A DNA stretch of 64,000 bases from the NCBI GenBank assembly GCA_022072165.1, contig JAJVIF010000001.1:1194598-1258597 (forward strand). The letters run 5' to 3'. Both the position numbers and the translations under genes were made by a program. Positions within the stretch are counted from its first letter, which is position 1. Each line of letters opens with the position of its first letter. Shown one piece after another: positions 35,055 through 42,652 of this stretch. A model generated the notes under the pieces. It saw only the letters and a program-made list of their open reading frames with translations. It did not search any database and was not told where the DNA came from. The stretch comes from a bacterium (GTDB lineage: Bacteria > JAJVIF01).

Positions 35055-35681
35055 GTGATCGCACGCCCCACCAGTTCTGGTCCCTCACCCGCTGCTGTCG
35101 GCTGGCCCTTTCTGCGGCTGACCATTTTCGCCACGACCGTCGGACTCGCCCTCACCGCCATGCTGCAGGCTGGTGCTCCCTGTCAGTTTGGATTACACGA
35201 TGCCACTACCTGCGATCATCCCCACCATCAGCACGCTAATCCGACAGAACCTGAACTCGTACTGCTTGATTTTGAAGACTTCAAAGCGCTTCCCTATGCA
35301 GAAGGCATGATCCCCCAGGAAATGGCCGCCCTCGCCGGGCAGACAATTGGGATTGTCGGTTACATGATGCCGATGGACAGCAACACCGAGGTCCGCCACC
35401 TGTGGCTCGTGGAGAACTCCTTCGGCTGCTGTTTCGGCGAGCCCCCGTTGCCCTGGCATTTGATCGAAGTCCGGCTGGACCCGTCCATTCCAGCCCTCCC
35501 CTTCGAGCTGGCCCCGCTGAAAATTGAAGGCCCCCTCACCGTGAAAGAGCACTATGAGGGGGACGTGCTGGTGAGTGTGTACCAAGTGGTCGCGACCCGG
35601 GCAGACCTCCTGATGGACGAGCTCACCGGTGGCGAATGCCTCGCCTGCCCTGACCGGCATCCCCGTCCAGCCGCTGAGTAA
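35055..35681 (+). CDS. DUF3299 membrane-anchored protein
   Basis: A 208-residue protein starting with GTG 35055. A single N-terminal hydrophobic anchor (LRLTIFATTVGLALTAML) is followed by a His/Cys patch (CDHPHHQH) and the DUF3299 core: LAGQTIGIVGYMMPMDSNTE, HLWLVENSFGCCFG and PLTVKEHYEGDVLVSVYQV, ending CLACPDRH. DUF3299 genes occur in Zur-regulated loci elsewhere, so the setting right after znuB fits a zinc-linked periplasmic role. No enzyme activity can be read from the sequence. Last gene of the locus. Confidence 0.75.
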   Translation: MIARPTSSGPSPAAVGWPFLRLTIFATTVGLALTAMLQAGAPCQFGLHDATTCDHPHHQHANPTEPELVLLDFEDFKALPYAEGMIPQEMAALAGQTIGIVGYMMPMDSNTEVRHLWLVENSFGCCFGEPPLPWHLIEVRLDPSIPALPFELAPLKIEGPLTVKEHYEGDVLVSVYQVVATRADLLMDELTGGECLACPDRHPRPAAE

Positions 35682-35726
35682 GACGCTCACCCCTCCTAAG
35701 GCCGCCATTCAACCCCTCATGCCTCG

Positions 35727-35732
35727 TATAAT
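35727..35732 (+). promoter_or_regulatory. consensus -10 box upstream of pilC
   Basis: A perfect TATAAT 103 bases before the pilC ATG. No good -35 hexamer 17 bases upstream. It gives pilC its own transcript, independent of the zinc locus. Confidence 0.55.
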
Positions 35733-35834
35733 GAGCCCCGGGACTTTGGCACTGGTGCTGCCATAGTCTGCACAGAAGTCACGCATTCATCCCGGACCCG
35801 GCCAGCCTGAGCGCTCCGGGGCAGGAGCGACCGT

Positions 35835-37097
35835 ATGCCCAAGTTCCAGTTCGTCGTCCGTGATGCCTCCGGCAAGACACTGACGGGCAATCTCGCGATG
35901 AACAATCGCGAAGAGCTGGTTTCCCGGCTCAAGGAACAGGGCTACTACATCTCCAAGATCACGGAGGTAAAAGAGGGGTCGATTCTCACCAACATCGACA
36001 CCGCCTTCGCCCGCCTGACCCCCATCAAGCTCAAGGACCTCTCGGTCCTCATGCGCCTCCTCTCGGTCATGATCAACGCTGGTTTGCCGATTTTGCGCTC
36101 ACTCAAGATTGTCGAGAAGCAGACGGAAAACCTGCGACTGGTCGAAGTGGTTCAGTCAGTCCGCGACCATGTGGAAGAGGGGCATTCCCTCTCCTTCGCC
36201 ATGGGCAAGCACCCGACAGTCTTCTCCACCCTGATCACCGCGATGGTGAAGGCTGGTGAGGAGTCGGGGTCGCTGGACATCGTCCTCGAACGTATCGCGA
36301 AGGACCTGGAGCGCGAAATCGAAATCCGCGCCAACATCCAGGCCGGGGTCCGTTACCCGGTCATTGTTATGTGCGCCGCCGCCCTCATCGTGGCCCTGGT
36401 CCTCTACTTCGTGGTGCCGCAATTCCAGGAGATCTTTGAGGACATGGACGCCAAGATGCCAGTCCCCACCATGATGCTGGTGGCGGCCTCTGAGATAGTC
36501 CGGAATTCCGCAATCTGGGTGTTGGTCGGTATCGGCATCATCGTGGCAGCGGTCAAAATGGGCCGGAAGATTCCCGTGATCGAGCGCCTCATGGACGCCG
36601 CTATTCTCAAGTTGCCGGTCATCGGGATGCTCCTGCGCAAAATCGCCCTCGCCCGTTTCAGCCGGACCCTGGCGATTCTCCTGAACTCCGGTGTCCCGAT
36701 TCTGCGGGCCTTGTCGGTGGTGGAGCAGACGGTCGGGAACTCGGTCATCGCCGTTGCAGTAGCCGGTGCGAAGGAAGCGATTCGCGAGGGGGAGCGCATC
36801 GCGCCTCCCCTGGAAGAAACCGGGGAGTTCCCCCCCATGGTCGTGGACATGATCGCTGTGGGTGAAGAGACCGGCGCACTGGACACCATGCTCGCCAAGG
36901 TCTCCGACTTCTATGACCGTGAGGTCGACTACACCATCGATGCCTTCACCACCCTCATCGAGCCGATGCTCATCTGCTTCCTGGGGATCGTCATCGGGTT
37001 CATCGTCGTGGCCCTCTACATGCCGATGTTCTCCATCATCCAGACCCTCGGTGACAGCGCGGCTGGCGGCTCCGGAAACGAAGGGGTCGGCGATTAA
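35835..37097 (+). CDS. pilC: type IV pilus inner-membrane platform protein PilC
   Basis: A 420-residue polytopic protein with two T2SSF domains. The first begins near residue 65 (LSVLMRLLSVMINAGLPILR) and the second near 270 (FSRTLAILLNSGVPILRALS). Both are followed by the GEESG/GEETG turn typical of the family (VKAGEESGSLD, VGEETGALD) and by long membrane helices (VALVLYFVVPQFQEIF; the C-terminal GIVIGFIVVALYMPMF). ATG 35835 follows GGGGCAGGAGCG. It couples PilB and PilT to the growing pilus. The gene is 6 kb from pilT, split from it by the zinc locus. Confidence 0.93.
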   Translation: MPKFQFVVRDASGKTLTGNLAMNNREELVSRLKEQGYYISKITEVKEGSILTNIDTAFARLTPIKLKDLSVLMRLLSVMINAGLPILRSLKIVEKQTENLRLVEVVQSVRDHVEEGHSLSFAMGKHPTVFSTLITAMVKAGEESGSLDIVLERIAKDLEREIEIRANIQAGVRYPVIVMCAAALIVALVLYFVVPQFQEIFEDMDAKMPVPTMMLVAASEIVRNSAIWVLVGIGIIVAAVKMGRKIPVIERLMDAAILKLPVIGMLLRKIALARFSRTLAILLNSGVPILRALSVVEQTVGNSVIAVAVAGAKEAIREGERIAPPLEETGEFPPMVVDMIAVGEETGALDTMLAKVSDFYDREVDYTIDAFTTLIEPMLICFLGIVIGFIVVALYMPMFSIIQTLGDSAAGGSGNEGVGD

Positions 37098-37147
37098 CCC
37101 GCCCCTGGCCTTGCACGGGCGCAGCCAGGCCCGCCGACAATGCAGTC

Positions 37148-37171
37148 AGGACCCGTTGCAAGACGGGTCCT
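37148..37171 (+). terminator. hairpin after pilC
   Basis: AGGACCCGT and ACGGGTCCT form a perfect 9-bp stem with a 6-base loop, 50 bases beyond the pilC stop. There is no U run, so termination would be weak. It overlaps the possible start region of the next gene. Confidence 0.4.
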
Positions 37172-37767
37172 CTGCGTACCTGAACCCGGCCATCCACTGG
37201 CATCTGACACGACCTGTCGCCGCGTTGATCCTCGGTGTCGGGCTCCTGTTGACCGGCTGTCGCGCCGCCCCCCCGCCAACCCTCTTCACGGAAGCCGATG
37301 CCGCCGCCCTGGCGAACCTCTGTGTCGCGCCCCCCTGTCCTGTCTCTTACTCCGGCGTGCTCTACCAGAGCGAGGGGCACCTGCGTCAGGTGCTGAGCCA
37401 GCGCCGATTCATCAGCGCCGCGGAGTACCTGCAGCTCCTGGCCGATCCGGCCCCCCAGCGTCTGAAGAACCGCGCTGCCCTGATCATCCTGGAGCACCGG
37501 GTCAGCCATGTCCCCAGCGGGATGCTGATCCTGTTGTTCGATCCCACCGCCTCACAGGACCTCCTCACCGTCGAGCGGATGTTTTCCAGCGAGCCGGGGC
37601 TCTCCTCACTCGATGCCGCCGCCACCTTCCCCATTCACTGGTATCGCGCCGATAACGAACCCGATTTCATTCAGGACTCGCTGCTGTACATGGATGTCGA
37701 GGTGCGGGCGCAGCTGGTCGACAGTCGGGGAGAGCCGCAGTATGTCTGGCGCTGGGGGCAACCGTGA
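37156..37767 (+). CDS. lipoprotein of unknown function
   Basis: A lipoprotein of about 200 residues: the hydrophobic segment RPVAALILGVGLLLTGC ends in a lipobox. No ATG is available in frame near the signal. TTG 37156, TTG 37111 or a CTG just before LTRPVAAL are the options, so the start is provisional. The mature part has no motif I know (VLYQSEGHLRQVLSQRRF, RAALIILEHRVSHVPSGMLI). It may co-transcribe with pilC. Its stop overlaps the next gene (GTGA). Confidence 0.55.
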   Translation: MQDGSSAYLNPAIHWHLTRPVAALILGVGLLLTGCRAAPPPTLFTEADAAALANLCVAPPCPVSYSGVLYQSEGHLRQVLSQRRFISAAEYLQLLADPAPQRLKNRAALIILEHRVSHVPSGMLILLFDPTASQDLLTVERMFSSEPGLSSLDAAATFPIHWYRADNEPDFIQDSLLYMDVEVRAQLVDSRGEPQYVWRWGQP

Positions 37768-38108
37768 GTGGAATCGAAGTGGTATATCGGGAGGGGGTCC
37801 CGGTCATTGAGTTGGCCTACGATGGCCTGCAGCGGATCCAGGATCGCGACGAGCGGACCGGCGACCTCCTCGCGGAGTACACCTACGTGCAAGGGCAATT
37901 GCATAAATGGCGCACGCCTTCGACGGAGCACTGGGTGTTCACTGAGCCCCAGGGCGGCTGGCCGCGTCATTTGTTCGATGACACCGGCGCGATGACCGAC
38001 TCGTTCGACTTCGACTGGACCGGCCAGGAGCTCCTGCACCAGGGCACCACCGATGCGCCGATCGGCTGGGGCGGCGGCTGGGGGGGCCGGCATTGTGATG
38101 AGGCGTAA
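37764..38108 (+). CDS. small protein with YD/RHS-like segment
   Basis: A 114-residue frame from GTG 37764, overlapping the preceding stop. It contains GDLLAEYTYVQGQLHKW, like one YD (RHS) repeat, and ends in a Gly/Trp-rich GWGGGWGGRH stretch. It has no signal peptide. It may be a fragment of a larger RHS-type protein or a small cytosolic partner of one. It lies at the left edge of a decayed region. Confidence 0.4.
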   Translation: MSGIEVVYREGVPVIELAYDGLQRIQDRDERTGDLLAEYTYVQGQLHKWRTPSTEHWVFTEPQGGWPRHLFDDTGAMTDSFDFDWTGQELLHQGTTDAPIGWGGGWGGRHCDEA

Positions 38109-38967
38109 CTTGGAACTCAAGCAGCTCGCTCAATACTCTCGCCGACCGCCCTGTCTGCTTGAGGCACTCTTGTTGATCCTCGGACTCGGCTTCCTCTTCG
38201 TCCCACCAGCGCTCAGCGTCTACCATGGTCCAGCGCCGGACCGTAGTTCCCCATTTGTTCAGTGGCTCGCTCGCGATCTCGGCACGACTCCCAATAAGCT
38301 GACTGGACGTCGACTGCGGCAGCTCACAGCGCTACACATCCCCAATCTCGGCGAAGCGCTCAACTCCCTGGACGGCCTGGAACTCTGTTCCAACCTGGAG
38401 ACGCTGACGATTGCAAGTCAGTTTGTCTGAACGCAAAGTGGCGATTGCGGCCTGGGTTGGGGGCCGGCTCCTGACCTTGCCCCGATTGGCGCGCTCACCA
38501 GACTGCGCCATCTCAGGCTCGAGGAAGTCGACCCAGCGCTCGCGGTCCATTTGGTTGACCTGAAGGCGTTGGAATCTCTCGCAGTTGCAACCTATGATTC
38601 GCTGGATTGGTCGACGATTCCAGCGCTGCCGCACTTGCGCAGCTTTACGTCATGTAGCCTTACCTTTCGTGCAACGCGTTGGGACGCACTCGATCGCTTT
38701 CCGGCACTCGAAGAATTGCGCTCCGAAGGTGCCGGGCTGATGATTGATGACATCCAGGCACTGGCTCAGGCGACGCCGCAGCTCAGGCGACTCGATCGTA
38801 TGCACTGGCCCAAGCTCGAGGTGGAGTCGCTCCTTTTGCTCCCTGACCTGGAGCGTCTGGAATGGCAGTTCATGGATACGGAGACCGTCGGCCAGCAGGC
38901 TGTCCTTGCTCAGCTTCGTGAGCGCGGCGTGACGATCATCGATCCCTATGCGGGGTCACTGCGCTAA
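38098..38967 (+). pseudogene. leucine-rich-repeat membrane protein broken by in-frame UGA
   Basis: ATG 38098 opens a frame with a membrane helix (LLEALLLILGLGFLFVPPAL) and leucine-rich repeats (LTALHIPNLGEALNSLDGLE, CSNLETLTIASQFV). TGA at 38428 (codon 111) stops it. Reading on in the same frame gives 178 more codons of the same repeat type (DLAPIGALTRLRHLRLEEV, ALESLAVATYDSL, PLPHLRSF-like units), ending at TAA 38965-38967. The UGA is therefore a single lesion in an otherwise intact 289-codon gene. UGA is a normal stop elsewhere here, so recoding is unlikely. Confidence 0.65.
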
Positions 38968-39012
38968 CTCGTCATGCATGCGCTACGAACTGCTGATAGT
39001 GTGAGTGACTGA

Positions 39013-39180
39013 CAGATCCTCTTCTCGATCATCTGGTTCAACCCGCCCTACTGCTTCGATGCCGGCGCTAGCTGGATCGAATGTCGCTACGATGCCGACA
39101 ATCGGCTGGTCTGGGTGTGCCCCATCAGGGCTGATCAGACTCATGAGCAGCTTCACGATTCCCCCTCGGGCGAAGCATCG
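39013..39180 (+). pseudogene. remnant with one YD/RHS repeat
   Basis: An open stretch right after a TGA at 39010 reads QILFSIIWFNPPYCFDAG and ASWIECRYDADNRLVWV, the second being a clear YD-repeat signature. It has no start codon of its own, and the frame runs into the 3' end of the opposing cupin gene. It looks like a degraded piece of an RHS/YD protein, matching the YD-like segment at 37764. Confidence 0.35.
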
Positions 39181-39512
39181 GCCCTTTCACCGCGCGGTGG
39201 ACCGGACCACGCAATCACAAGCAAATCGCACCCACTGACAGTCCAGGGCTGATGCCGGCTCCCCGCCGGATACGACACATAGTCCCCGGCGTAATAGGTG
39301 CCATCCGGGTCCGCATAGTCCCCCGACAGAATCCAGGCTTCCTCCCCACCATAGTGCTGGTGCTCGGGAAAGACCGCCCCCGGCGCGCCCTGAATGCGAC
39401 AAATGCTCCCCCCGTCAGGCAGACGCTTCAGGACCGCCAGCCGGGTCCCTGGCGACAGGGGACGCCAGACCAGATCAGCAGCGGACAGATGGAGAAGCGG
39501 CGGGGTCGACAT
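39153..39512 (-). CDS. ChrR-like cupin protein
   Basis: A 119-residue single-domain cupin. The metal-site block EHQHYGGEEAWILSGDYADP is followed by YYAGDYVSYPAGSRHQPWTV, the pattern of the ChrR anti-sigma-factor cupin domain (H-x-H, E, H ligands, usually zinc or iron). The zinc-finger half of ChrR is missing, and no ECF sigma gene is adjacent. It may act as a small oxidative-stress enzyme or sensor. Monocistronic. Confidence 0.75.
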   Translation of the reverse strand: MSTPPLLHLSAADLVWRPLSPGTRLAVLKRLPDGGSICRIQGAPGAVFPEHQHYGGEEAWILSGDYADPDGTYYAGDYVSYPAGSRHQPWTVSGCDLLVIAWSGPPRGERADASPEGES

Positions 39513-39629
39513 GGCTGGAGGATACGCGCTCGCAGGCGCTGCAGGCTATCGCAATGTCATAGCATTGTTGCTAGGATGTTACAGCCGTGGCACCGGGCCA
39601 CAGGCTGGCAGGCTCATGGAGGGATCCCC

Positions 39630-40322
39630 ATGTCTGAGCACGAGCACGAGCTGCATCCCCGGCTGATCCAGGCCCATGTCGATTTCCACTCCGCCCCGCC
39701 GTACCGGGAGGCGATTCGGATGGTCGATGCCGGGCACTTTGCTTCGGCCATCCCCCCCTCGCATCGTTCAGGCGTCAAGAACTTCGTCGAACTGGCGCTG
39801 CTTCACTTCCATGATCTCGGCTTCCGGGAAGCGATGTCCGGGAGTGCTGGGGCTCCGGACGAAGCCTGGCAGCCTTTCGAAGAAGCGGAAGTCGGGGCAG
39901 TCCGGCAACGGCTGGAGGCGTTGCTGAATCGACTCACGGATGAGTTCCGCCGGATGCACCGCGAGATGGAGACGAAGTGGAAAGCCGCCGGTCCCCACGA
40001 CCCCCGCAAGCAGCAGTACTTCCGCGACATGAACGAGCATCGGCGCAACCTCAGCAAAGTCCTCTCGCTCGACAAAACAACCTTCATTCTGAAAACACTC
40101 ACGCTGGCGAAAGAGGGCTTTGAGCACGGCTGGGAGCGTGGCCTGGCGCTGCGGGCCGCCAACGACCGGAAGCAGCGGCTGGGCCTGCCAGTGGAGGAGA
40201 TCACAGTGCCGGTCCGGCTCTTTGTCGACCCCTCTGATGACGCCGAAGCGCCCCTCGTGCATCCGGGCGACCTGCTCGGGGCCCCCCCGCCTCCGCCGGG
40301 ACGAGGTCGCGAGTACCACTAG
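39630..40322 (+). CDS. conserved-looking cytosolic protein of unknown function
   Basis: A 230-residue protein from ATG 39630 with GGAGGGA six bases upstream. It is charged, His-rich at the start (MSEHEHELHPRLIQAHVDFH), then helical with many Arg/Glu (RLEALLNRLTDEFRRMHREM) and a Pro-rich end (GAPPPPPGRGREYH). No signal peptide, membrane helix or catalytic motif was recognised. It stands alone between the cupin gene and the MoaD-like gene. Confidence 0.55.
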   Translation: MSEHEHELHPRLIQAHVDFHSAPPYREAIRMVDAGHFASAIPPSHRSGVKNFVELALLHFHDLGFREAMSGSAGAPDEAWQPFEEAEVGAVRQRLEALLNRLTDEFRRMHREMETKWKAAGPHDPRKQQYFRDMNEHRRNLSKVLSLDKTTFILKTLTLAKEGFEHGWERGLALRAANDRKQRLGLPVEEITVPVRLFVDPSDDAEAPLVHPGDLLGAPPPPPGRGREYH

Positions 40323-40346
40323 CTCGTTGCCCGGGCGTGCTCGGAC

Positions 40347-40607
40347 TCAGCCCCCGCTCAGCGCCGCCAGCAGATGGATTTCGTCATCGGAACCGACAGG
40401 GGCTTGCAGGTCCCGGACCCGACTTCCCCGTAGATAGATGTTGATGTGCGGGCGCACCTGCTGGCGCTCATCCACGATGCGAAAGCGGAGGCCGGGATAC
40501 TGCCGGTCGAGGTCCGCCAGGACCGCGCCCAGCGTCTCGCCGGTCGCCTCCACTTCCGCCCGCTGCGCCGTGTAATCGCGCAGGTGCGACGACAGACACA
40601 CCCGCAC
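40347..40607 (-). CDS. MoaD/ThiS-family ubiquitin-like protein
   Basis: An 86-residue beta-grasp protein ending in the activated C-terminal Gly-Gly (LLAALSGG). The pattern VRVCLSSHLRDYTAQRAEVE, then GETLGAVLADLDRQYPGLRF, matches MoaD/ThiS sulfur carriers. GTG 40607 starts two bases after the stop of the BNR-repeat gene, so both are co-translated. No moaE, thiF or thiG is nearby. This pairing with a BNR-repeat protein recurs in other bacteria as I recall, hinting at a specialised carrier rather than cofactor synthesis. Confidence 0.8.
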   Translation of the reverse strand: MRVCLSSHLRDYTAQRAEVEATGETLGAVLADLDRQYPGLRFRIVDERQQVRPHINIYLRGSRVRDLQAPVGSDDEIHLLAALSGG

Positions 40608-40609
40608 TC

Positions 40610-41737
40610 TTACAGTACCTCGACGGCCAGCACCCGGGGAAGATGCTGGGCGATGCAGCGCCAGGTGAGACCCTCATCAGTACTCGCCCAGATTTCGCCA
40701 CTGGTGGTGCCGAAGTAGACCCCGACCGACTCATGAGCGTCGGTTGCCAGGGCTTGGCGGAAAACAGTCAGCCAGCCGCGCTCCGGGAGCCCGGCATCGC
40801 AACGCTCCCAGGAGTTGCCAGCATCGGCGCTGCGATAGACCGCTGGTCGGCCATCGACACTGGTTCGGGGCCAGACAGTCGTGCCGTCCATGGGCACCAC
40901 CCAGCAGATGTCCGGCTGGCGGGGATGGACTGCGATGGGGAAGCCAATGTCGCCGATGTCCCTGGGCATGAAATCGCCGATCCGGACCCAGGTGGTGTCG
41001 GGACGGTCGAGGCGGTAGATGCCGCAGTGATTCTGCTGATACAGGCGGTCGGGCTGGACCTGTGACTGAATCACGCAATGGGGGTCGTGACCATACTCCG
41101 GCGGCGGGGGTGGCGCGAAGTCCATGGCGACGCCCTTGTTCAGCGGTGCCCAGTCACCTCCGGCATCGGTGCTTTCGAACGTCCCGCCGACCGAGACCGA
41201 GAGATACATGCGCTGGGGGTCCGTCGGGTCGATCAGGATGGAGTGCACCGTCTGACCGCCGGGCGACGCGCCGTTCTCCATCCAGCTGGCGTAGAGGGGG
41301 TGGTCGTTCCAGCCCGCGACCGCCTCCCAGGTGTCTCCGTTGTCGGTACTGCGGAACAGCCCGGCGGGGGATGTCCCGGCGTACCAGACTCCCGGCTGAG
41401 AAGCATGGCCAGGAGTCAGCCAGAACACCGTATCTACCGCCCGGGTTTCCCCTTCCCGCTCCGGAAAACTGGGCGGCCGGGTCGCTTCCTGCCAGGTGGC
41501 CCCGCCATCCAGCGAGCGATACACCGTCGGACCGAGGTGACCAGTCTTCGCCGCGGCCAGAATCACCTGCCGGGCAGGATCCCGGGGGTCAGCCACGACA
41601 TGATTAATGATGTGACCGAAATGCTGCGGATCAGCGAGGATCCACTGATTGCGTGCGGCATCGCTCGTGAGCGAGTAAGCCCCTTTTTGGGTCGCGACCA
41701 GTAAGCGCACCGGACCGGAGGTGGTGGCGGTAGGCAT
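40610..41737 (-). CDS. BNR/sialidase-like beta-propeller protein
   Basis: A 375-residue cytosolic propeller (no signal peptide). BNR/Asp-box repeats are visible: SLDGGATWQEA, STDNGDTWEAV, STDAGGDWAPL, SADAGNSWERC and STDEGLTWRCI, five S-x-D-x-G-x-x-W units. The ATG at 41737 follows AAGGAG by ten bases; a TTG one codon earlier is also possible. No sialidase catalytic residues are evident. It forms a tight pair with the MoaD/ThiS-like gene. Confidence 0.82.
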   Translation of the reverse strand: MPTATTSGPVRLLVATQKGAYSLTSDAARNQWILADPQHFGHIINHVVADPRDPARQVILAAAKTGHLGPTVYRSLDGGATWQEATRPPSFPEREGETRAVDTVFWLTPGHASQPGVWYAGTSPAGLFRSTDNGDTWEAVAGWNDHPLYASWMENGASPGGQTVHSILIDPTDPQRMYLSVSVGGTFESTDAGGDWAPLNKGVAMDFAPPPPPEYGHDPHCVIQSQVQPDRLYQQNHCGIYRLDRPDTTWVRIGDFMPRDIGDIGFPIAVHPRQPDICWVVPMDGTTVWPRTSVDGRPAVYRSADAGNSWERCDAGLPERGWLTVFRQALATDAHESVGVYFGTTSGEIWASTDEGLTWRCIAQHLPRVLAVEVL

Positions 41738-41786
41738 CAATCGGGTGCTCCTTCAATAGCGTAAGTGAGACCGCTGTCGGGTGAGG

Positions 41787-42626
41787 TCACGGGGCTGGCG
41801 GGCGGACATCATACTCCCCGACAGGAGGCAGAACGAGCCGCGGGCTCGCTTCCCGCAGTTCGCGACGCAACCTGGCGTAGTCCGGCACCAGCGTCCGGAC
41901 CAGTTCCCAGAAGGATCGCTGGTGATGCCGGTACACCAGATGGCAGGCTTCATGGGCCGCGACATAGTCCGCCCAGGCGACCTCCCCGAGGATAAGCCTC
42001 CAGTTCAGGGTGATGCGTCCGCGCGATGAACAGGCCCCCCACTGACGCTCCGGTGCAGTGATGCGGATGTCTGTCACCTGGCGTCCGAGGCGCGCGGCAA
42101 AGTGCCGGACCCGCTCGGGCAACTGTCGCCGGGCTTCACTGATCAGCCAGGACTCCACCAGGTCCCGACGATCAACTGGTGTCAGGGCTGCGCCATCGCG
42201 GATCATCAGGCAGGACCCGGCACGCCAGATCGCGGGCTCCGGATGCTGAAAGAAGCCAAGCTCGAGTTGACCGGGTGCAGCTCCCCATTGAAGCTGTAGT
42301 TGCGTCCCCATGTACGGAATCGCCATCCCAGCCTGGTAGCTGGCGTCTTGCCGTTGGCTGGACCGGAAGCGCGCCAGGTGCCGGGCGATCCAGGAGGCTT
42401 TCCAGAGCACGACATCGTGGATTTCCTGCTGCGACGCTTTATGCGGAGCGGTGACGATGAGACCGGCCACGGGGTCGATGGTCAGCCCGACACTGCGTCG
42501 GCGACTCCGCCGGATGGGGTACTCTACCCGCTCCCCACCGAGCAGCAGGACGCCCCGCTCCCCACGGTCCGTAGGACGCGGGCGGGCGGGGCGGGCTCCT
42601 GACGACGATGATGAGGTCCGGGCCAT
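41787..42626 (-). CDS. YgjP-like M48-type zinc metallopeptidase
   Basis: A 279-residue soluble protein. The C-terminal domain has RQWGACSSRGRITLNWRLIL and the zinc site HEACH (residues 225-229) with FW a few residues on, the pattern of the YgjP/SprT-like DUF45 family. The N-terminus (to about residue 25) is Ser/Arg/Pro-rich and disordered. Family members are thought to be cytosolic metal-dependent hydrolases; the substrate is unknown. The gene stands alone between the BNR gene and the large PKD lipoprotein. Confidence 0.85.
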   Translation of the reverse strand: MARTSSSSSGARPARPRPTDRGERGVLLLGGERVEYPIRRSRRRSVGLTIDPVAGLIVTAPHKASQQEIHDVVLWKASWIARHLARFRSSQRQDASYQAGMAIPYMGTQLQLQWGAAPGQLELGFFQHPEPAIWRAGSCLMIRDGAALTPVDRRDLVESWLISEARRQLPERVRHFAARLGRQVTDIRITAPERQWGACSSRGRITLNWRLILGEVAWADYVAAHEACHLVYRHHQRSFWELVRTLVPDYARLRRELREASPRLVLPPVGEYDVRPPAP

Positions 42627-42652
42627 GCCCGGATGGTACTCCCAGTCTGCGG

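Noticed and set aside
38428..38430. Genome-wide UGA recoding (as in some candidate phyla)
   Set aside because: UGA ends many intact genes here with correct C-termini and overlaps (for example cdsA, rpe, znuA, znuC), so it is a normal stop.
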